12,857 nucleotides of DNA from Euperipatoides rowelli (Eukaryota > Onychophora > Udeonychophora > Euonychophora > Peripatopsidae): the NCBI GenBank assembly GCA_003024985.2, contig PXIH01S0022551.1; one strand, given 5' to 3'. The translations under genes and the position numbers were made by a program. The notes below the pieces were generated by a model that was given only the letters and a program-made list of their open reading frames with translations, had not been told where the DNA came from and made no database searches. Positions 7,662 to 12,857 of this stretch are shown in pieces; within the stretch, counting starts at the first letter, position 1; every line of letters begins with the position of its first letter.

Positions 7662-8599
7662 GCCTAAATGTTCTCAAATAAAAAAAAAGAACATAATTAA
7701 AATGTGAAATTATTAAAATCACTGGATAAAGATCAACTATATATTTTTCGGCACAAAAAAATGCAGTTACAGTAGCTGACACATACTATAGTTAGTGTCT
7801 TCAGTGTGTTTTAGCTTCTGGACGCTAGTTACAGTTTAATAGATCGTTTCTTGATCATTTTCCTATTTTTTTATTACTGATGCTTGATCTTGTTCGGTTG
7901 GACAAACTGGAGGTATTTGTGTTTCATTATCAATAGATTGGATTTTTTTTTCAAGCATTGAATACAAACACTTAGCAGTAGTATTTGTGAAAAGTCGCCA
8001 TCACATTGTTTTAATATAAATTAACAGTTCTCTTGCTGTGCAAGTCTGTACCTTAATACCCATGGATTTTTATTATATTCAGAAATAACATTGAACTGAA
8101 TAATAATTATTTTTTTCTTTCCACTGCAGCTGTATAAGTTGAGTGGGAGAATTGTATCTGTGATCATAATTGTAGTTAAAATAGGATTGTATTCTATATG
8201 ATGTCAGTTCATTAATTGCACTCAAAGAAAAATTATAAGACTGTTAAGATTTTGTGCATTTTTTAATCAAAGTCTGCACTTTTTCAAAAGAGCAAGTTGC
8301 TATAATAAATTAATTCTTACTTTTCCAATTGGAAAAATAAAAATTATTTCAAGGCAATGAGTACATCAGTCCATATAATATTAAAAAATATATTCAGTAT
8401 ACTCTCAGTCTGTGCTCTAGTAGTCTAGTGGATTAGGAATATTCCAATAAGTCAATACAACTTTGGATGCTACAGTGTACATCCAATCTTTCATCTTCAC
8501 TTTGAGAATTTGTTCCTCCATTAAACTTAACTTGACACATGTAGCCATTTACTGTATGTGAAGTTAAACACCACAATTGGAATCATAGATTGCATAGAT
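7662..8599. other. Intron sequence with little structure
   Basis: AT-rich with no coding frame. It contains the 16-bp palindrome at 8321-8336 and TACAGTA words near 7767 and 8549. Confidence 0.45.
8321..8336. repeat. 16-bp perfect palindrome TTTTCCAATTGGAAAA
   Basis: The sequence is its own reverse complement, with no loop. No neighbouring feature explains it. Confidence 0.75.
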
Positions 8600-8628
8600 C
8601 AGGCATGTACAACCTGTGGACCTCAGGT
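8600..8628 (+). mobile_element. Possible isolated hAT-like end
   Basis: CAGGCATGTACAACCTGTGG followed by ACC resembles the CAGGGGTGTCCAACCTGCGG-type tips of some hAT families. No inverted partner was found within the window, so it could be a relic or a coincidence. Confidence 0.22.
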
Positions 8629-8981
8629 ATTAAAAGTTGGTGCATCCTGGTATACATCTTCCTCTTATAAACATTTTTGGAGATGACATCCTAAATGGGA
8701 AAACCATTTATTCAGTGAATAGAAATATTTGGAGAGCGGAATCCAAAATAAAAGGTTTTTCTCGTTAATTATTTTTAAATATTCTCAACTTTATACATTT
8801 ATGCTTTATACATTTATTTGTTGTCAGAGACATTTATATTATTGCTTGTAAGTTTGAACAAGGATAGCAATAGATTTTTTTCAATTCAGTTGTGGATAGA
8901 GAAAAGTCATATAGGCTATTAATTGTCACTTGTACAATAAACATATTTTCTTAATTTAGAAAATTAAAAAAATTTGTAAGA

Positions 8982-9550
8982 CAGTGTTTCCCAAATTTTA
9001 CAGACTGGGCCCCCCATAATTTGGTCACTTTTTTGTGGTCCATTTATAAACGTTCATTATATAATTGGATCTCATTAAATTATGCCACCATTATTTATCA
9101 TTATACTATATAATGAATAAATGAAGTAAAACATTTTGGTGTTATTTGTTACATCATACCGTAATGTTTAAAGCTCCCGATGTCCTGATTTATGTAGCTT
9201 CTTGTATATCCATTTTGGGCTAGGAAATTGATCCATGTATGTAAATCTGTTTTCAATATTTTCTTCATATTTTGTTTTTATGAATTAATAATAAGAATAA
9301 TAACTACATCCTGAACTGAGGCTCAAGATTTATCTTGAATTTACACCCTGGTGAAGGAGGCTGACAGATACATAGACAACAATGTCCTCTCACTGTTGCA
9401 TCTTGAATATCAAATGATTAAATATGTTAATAAATTCTCTAGCTATTGAACATGTCATGTAGTGTCTCATCAAGTTCATGATTGCTATGCAACATTCATA
9501 GGAGAATAAGACGGTTTTATACTTATGATGACTGCCTTTGGGAAATGCTG
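8982..9550. mobile_element. Candidate non-autonomous hAT element, 569 bp
   Basis: The left tip is CAGTGTTTCCCAAATTTTAC, followed by a GACTGGGCCCCCC block characteristic of hAT/Charlie-type ends. The right tip, inverted, reads CAGCATTTCCCAAAGGCAG, matching the left in 12 of the first 14 bases. The flanking 8-mers (8974-8981 and 9551-9558) do not match cleanly, so the insertion is old or one boundary is off by a few bases. No transposase frame is present. Confidence 0.5.
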
Positions 9551-10033
9551 ACTTAGATCATGAGTCAATACTGTTAGAATCCTTTATAAAAAATAATTCA
9601 TTCACATAATTCCCCCCCCCCCTCCCCCTCAAAGTATGGTAGTACACAAAGTAGTATTTCCAGATCGGCTAATCAGCTAACCAATCATTGCAGGACTTTT
9701 TCCTAAGTATGGAAATAGAAAATGACATAAAGGTGCAATACACTTTTAAACAAATAAAAGTTTCATTGAAACTGTATTGACCTTTCATAGAAATTTGAAC
9801 TATATCTGAATGAGTATAGGTTATTCATAAAAATATATTATGTTTCTTAATTTTATATGAAAGTTAGGAAGGCTTCTTTGGTGTTTGTAAATTGATGAGA
9901 CAACATAAGTTTTAGCTATACACTGTAAATGTACTAGTATTTCTATAGCTGCTAAACCAAGATATTTACATACACTTATTTGTCAGTCTTCAATTAGAAT
10001 TTTATTCTTTCATGTATTGTTAAAAATTTCTAC
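9551..10033. other. Intron sequence before exon B, little structure
   Basis: AT-rich with no coding frame apart from exon B beyond it. The C-rich tract at 9612-9630 is the only strong composition anomaly. Confidence 0.45.
9612..9630. repeat. C-rich tract (G-rich on minus strand)
   Basis: Eleven C, T, five C, T, C. The complementary strand has uninterrupted G runs that could form a quadruplex. It shares CCCCCCCTCCCCCTC with the tract at 11094-11108. Confidence 0.7.
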
Positions 10034-10053
10034 ATGATGTTTTATTATTTCAG
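10034..10053 (+). promoter_or_regulatory. 3' splice acceptor of exon B
   Basis: TGATGTTTTATTATTTCAG is a pyrimidine-biased tract with a consensus CAG, directly before the start of the conserved-looking peptide LSESIW. Confidence 0.65.
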
Positions 10054-10168
10054 CTTTCAGAATCCATATGGCAGCACCATCTTACTCACAAGCAGACAGA
10101 GGAATTACTTGAGAAAAAAATGAGGCTCAAAGAAGCTGTGTTTGGAATCTTGCGATCCGTTTTGCCCT
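10054..10168 (+). CDS. GLD2: Internal exon B of a GLD2/TENT2-like poly(A) polymerase gene (start of catalytic domain)
   Basis: The exon is 115 nt: 38 codons plus one base, preceded by TTATTATTTCAG and followed by the strong donor GTGAGT. The peptide opens LSESIWQHHL, continues with the charged helix LLEKKMRLKEAVFGILRSVL and ends in Pro. In GLD2/TENT2 non-canonical poly(A) polymerases (Cid1-like nucleotidyltransferases that lengthen mRNA tails in the cytoplasm), a helix with the pattern L-S-x-x-I ... Q ... L-x-x-K ... L ... F/L-P sits immediately before the strand carrying the nucleotide-binding Gly-Ser motif. This exon fits that pattern from memory; no alignment was run. The Gly-Ser and catalytic Asp residues would lie in the next exon, which is not in the window. 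The exon ends in phase 1. Alternatives are another Cid1-family member or an unrelated coiled-coil protein. Confidence 0.62.
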
Positions 10169-10174
10169 GTGAGT
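10169..10174 (+). promoter_or_regulatory. 5' splice donor of exon B
   Basis: GTGAGT is a perfect metazoan donor. In-frame read-through would hit TAG four bases further on, so the exon must end here. Confidence 0.7.
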
Positions 10175-10641
10175 AGGCTATATTCTTTTTTTTTTTTTTA
10201 ATTTAACTTGAAATTTTATAGTAAGCTAATAGCCTAATAATGTAAATAATCACCTCTAGATACCGAGGACCAAAGGTAATTTTTCATAGCCTTTGTAGAT
10301 AATTTAAAAAAAAAATATTAATCAACAATTTTGTTCTTCCTTGTTAAAATTTTAATTCCCTATTTTTCGTAAGTAGATGATCCACCAGTCTATTAACCCT
10401 TTCACAGGTTCATTAAGTGCGTGGAAAATAATTTTTCCTGTATTAAAATCATGTGTAACGTCAATGCTGAATGAAACTTCTAATTGAGATAGGCTAACTA
10501 GCGGAAGTAATAAAAGCTTGAAAAAAAAAACTAAATCCGAAACACGATAATTTCCATGTCTTTCTGTGCTTATCGTTCAGTTAAGATGTATCGGCACTGC
10601 TCATCTCATAGCCAGCATCCAATTTAAAAAAATAAATGTAC

Positions 10642-11091
10642 TGTAAGTGGTATAATGGACACAGGAATCAGGTTTTATCCAAGAGAGGCTATTTATTCTG
10701 CAAAAACAAATGAAATTAGTGGTTGCAGATAACAATACAATAAAACAATAGGAATCCATAATAAGGGATAGTTATTATACACTATCTTGGACTGGCGAGA
10801 CCACACAATAAAAAACATTTCGGTAATGGCAAAGAGCTACTCCAAGAGGATGTGACCCTGATTACTTATTGGCAATGTCCTTTATACTAAAAGACATGCA
10901 CACAAGTAAATTTAGTCAAATGAATAATTAATTAATGAACCCATGTGGAGCCATTTCATGTTCTGTTTACAATCATTTACAGGTGATCAATCTGCTAACA
11001 TGATAACGTGTTAAAGTAAGCAAAGCATGAACAAAAAACGAGATCTATACGTGAACAAAATGTAAACACTAATCTAACAATTAGTTATATC
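10642..11091 (-). mobile_element. Possible solo LTR or LTR-like promoter/poly(A) unit
   Basis: Read on the minus strand, the order is a purine tract (G-rich complement of 11094-11108), TGTTAGATTAGTG (from 11079), a TATAAAGG box (10881-10886), an AATAAA signal about 190 bp later (10692-10697), and an end CATTATACCACTTACA at about 10642. This order, and TG...CA-like limits, resemble an LTR. The purine tract is about 14 bp from the TG start rather than adjacent, and no 5-bp target duplication is visible. Treat as tentative. Confidence 0.28.
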
Positions 11092-11289
11092 TTCCCCCCC
11101 TCCCCCTCCAAAAAAAAAAGTTAGATCTCAAAAATTAATATGAGTAAACATAAGTATAACAAGAAAAAATATCAAAACATTCCCCTGTCAATCAATGTGA
11201 TAAGAGAGTAAGCAAGTCATAAATGAAAAGTAGCGAGGTCACAACGTGAAGAACAAAATCTAAACACGAATTTAACAATTTGTTATATC
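10982..11289. repeat. Two diverged direct repeats, about 105 bp each, offset about 198 bp
   Basis: The copies at 10982-11091 and 11184-11289 share AGTAAGCAA, an ACGTGAA-GAACAAAAT-like block, TAAACAC-AAT and TTAACAATT-GTTATATC. Differences and indels are frequent. Both end at the same GTTATATC. They could be duplicated ends of the LTR-like unit. Confidence 0.55.
11094..11108. repeat. C-rich tract followed by poly(A)
   Basis: Seven C, T, five C, T, CC, then a run of A. On the minus strand this is a polypurine tract, which could be an LTR-element priming tract or simple low-complexity sequence. Confidence 0.65.
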
Positions 11290-11980
11290 GTTAATGATTG
11301 ATTTGACTCGTATTAGCACTGAGCTGCATTTTCTGTGTGAAGAAAATTATATCTTTGAAGAGAAACACGGCCTTTGCTTATATGCGTTTCACTTCAAACA
11401 AAAAAAACTCTAGAAAATTCTGTGAATAGGCACGGATGCAAAAACTTGCCACATCTCCGAGAAATGTTTAAAAAACAGACTAACAAGTAAAATTGGTGCC
11501 TACTGAGTCCAACTTGGAAAGGCTCACTAGGATTAGGACTGAACATTGAAACTTTTAACACAAGTGAATTTCAACGGGAAATCACATTTATGGTAACTGT
11601 CTGGTAGATATTTCTCCTTTCTCCCTGCTCTGAAAATTTTTATTTACAGTATATGAATTACCGGTAAATAGAAGAAAAATAATAAACTGATTGTCCGATT
11701 TAAGTCTGGACAACAATTGTTTAATTCCTGTTTTCATTTTTGGATCGGTAAATACTTAACAGTGTTATGAATTTAAAGCATTGAAGATTTGATTGAATGT
11801 CTTGAAGTGTCAAAAATAGTTAACCCTCCATTATTATTTTGTTAAAAATTTTCACCAAAATTTTTTTTTTAAAATCAAGAAGTAAATCGATCAAAGATAA
11901 TTATTTAGTAATTTTTAATAATGCTTCTGTCTACAATCAGTTACTCTAGAGTAATTTACAGGAAAAATTTGCGGTATGGA

Positions 11981-12009
11981 ATTATTTATTATTTATTATT
12001 TATTTATTA
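11981..12009. repeat. ATT/ATTT microsatellite
   Basis: Irregular alternation of TTA and TTTA units (ATTATTTATTATTTATTATT and on). Confidence 0.8.
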
Positions 12010-12732
12010 GTATTTACTGTTTGTCAATTAAGCAATTCTGCTTTTTGACCAAATTATAGGCAGCAAATACAAAACAATTATAATTATACACTTTTAGATA
12101 AAAATATAAAATAAAAAGGGAAAGCAACAACTGACATTATCAATTACAATCAAAACATATTGAGGAAATCTTCACATGAAAACAAATAGATATTTAAGTT
12201 TCTTTTAAAATTATTATAAGATCTAGAACAAATGACTTTTTTTTTCCCTGAAAAAAAAAAATAGAACCAATGATTAGCCTAATTTTTTTTTTGGATAATT
12301 TATTAACTGTAATAAGATGCTTAGAGATCGAAATTTAACTTGAAAACTAAATTTCTAAATTCTCCTTTTAATATTTTGGTTGCCACTGAAACATGGCCAA
12401 ATACAGAAATTGAAGCAAAATTACACCTTTTCTTCTTATTGATTGAAAGTATCAAATTGTCCAAATAGTTTTTCAGCAATTTGAGAAAATAGAGAACATC
12501 ACATCCATATTTCTGTGTAACAATTTCTATTTTTTTTTCTTTCATTACAATTGAATAAAATTCTCATATTTTTTTTTTCTGAGTTAGAATGTCAGGAAAT
12601 TATCTGGTTTTTAGATTATCATTAAGCTTCTATTTGATGTACCGGTAATAGTGCACTTGACTTCAAAACACTTATAGTTTTACAATTCCTTATTATTTTC
12701 TTTATTAACCCTTAATGGTGTACCCTGAAATT

Positions 12733-12857
12733 CAGAGATGGGTCATAATGGAGTTAAAACGTTAAAGTTAAGTTAAAAAGTTAAAAAAATGCTTAATTTT
12801 GTTAACTTGTTAACATTTTATTTCCTAAACGTTTAACGTTAACGCGTTAAAAAAAAA
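12733..12857 (+). mobile_element. Start of a probable hAT element with a GTTAA subterminal array, cut by the window edge
   Basis: The tip CAGAGATGGGTCATAATGG resembles the CAGGGATGGG-type ends of hAT elements. It is followed within about 100 bp by nine GTTAA units in mixed spacing, several extended to the palindromes GTTAAC, AACGTT or ACGCGT. Subterminal arrays of short repeats are the usual transposase-binding layout of hAT ends. The other end lies outside the window. Confidence 0.5.

Larger units (their letters stand above)
1094..10053 (+). other. Complete intron between exons A and B, about 9.0 kb
   Basis: The intron is bounded by the exon A donor and exon B acceptor. It is AT-rich and loaded with transposon remnants, tandem repeats and palindromes, which are listed separately. 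I see no other convincing gene on either strand inside it. Confidence 0.6.
10169..12857 (+). other. Start of downstream intron (partial)
   Basis: From the exon B donor to the window end there is no further exon I can support. AT-rich with LTR-like, direct-repeat and hAT-like remnants listed separately. The minus-strand open frame at 12321-12545 has no recognisable motif. The stretches 10175-10640 and 11290-11980 hold nothing I can name. Confidence 0.55.

Noticed and set aside
12321-12545. 74-codon minus-strand open frame
   Set aside because: No start context, family motif or neighbouring splice signals. It has AT-driven Lys/Asn/Leu composition. A nearby NNFKRNLNIYLF reading (12165-12240, minus) hints faintly at a LINE tail but is too short to support.
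10393-12712. Three TTAACCCT words (10393, 11820, 12705) suggesting piggyBac ends
   Set aside because: All three are in the same orientation, and no AGGGTTAA partner end was found, so no element can be delimited.
1-12857. CRISPR array, operon or bacterial mobile system
   Set aside because: No regularly spaced direct repeats with unique spacers and no prokaryotic gene organisation. Splice sites and LINE/MITE content show a eukaryotic intron.

Overview
The window reads as nuclear DNA of an animal. It is strongly AT-rich, has no bacterial-style dense coding, and holds two short protein-coding exons with good GT-AG splice sites separated by almost 9 kb of intron. That intron is filled with remnants of eukaryotic transposons (a CR1/jockey-type LINE, TA-flanked DNA-transposon MITEs, hAT-like ends and a tRNA-derived SINE head). 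Two 7-mers, TAGGCTA and TACAGTA (with their complements), recur far more often than the base composition predicts. I cannot fix the species. A marine or other non-model invertebrate with a repeat-rich genome is my guess. One ambiguous base (1080) points to a draft assembly.

The only gene I can support is on the + strand. Exon A (868-1093) encodes a 75-residue Ser/Pro-rich, probably disordered segment. Exon B (10054-10168) encodes a 38-residue charged helical segment ending in Leu-Pro. Exon A ends in phase 0 and exon B opens in phase 0, so they join cleanly. The exon B peptide resembles the helix just before the nucleotide-binding Gly-Ser motif of GLD2/TENT2-type cytoplasmic poly(A) polymerases. 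On that reading, exon A is the tail of the variable N-terminal region, and the catalytic Gly-Ser and Asp residues lie in exons beyond the right edge. The window also holds the end of the upstream intron (1-867) and the first 2.7 kb of the downstream intron (10169-12857).

The intron between the exons contains, left to right: a 497-bp TA-flanked MITE (1197-1693); a decayed tRNA-SINE head (about 2193-2262); a decayed coding-like stretch (2411-2700); a near-perfect foldback (3285-3322); a 158-bp tandem duplication (4051-4365); a frameshifted LINE reverse-transcriptase tail (4846-5177); a roughly 95-bp tandem repeat (6357-6640) directly abutting a second TA-flanked MITE (6645-7125); and two hAT-like elements (7329-7661 and 8982-9550). 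The downstream intron holds an LTR-like segment on the minus strand, diverged direct repeats around a G/C-skewed polypurine tract, and at the far right the start of another hAT-like element with a GTTAA array.

I found no new multi-gene system. The interest lies in how many non-autonomous transposons share this intron, in the subterminal motif arrays they carry, and in the over-represented short palindromic words.
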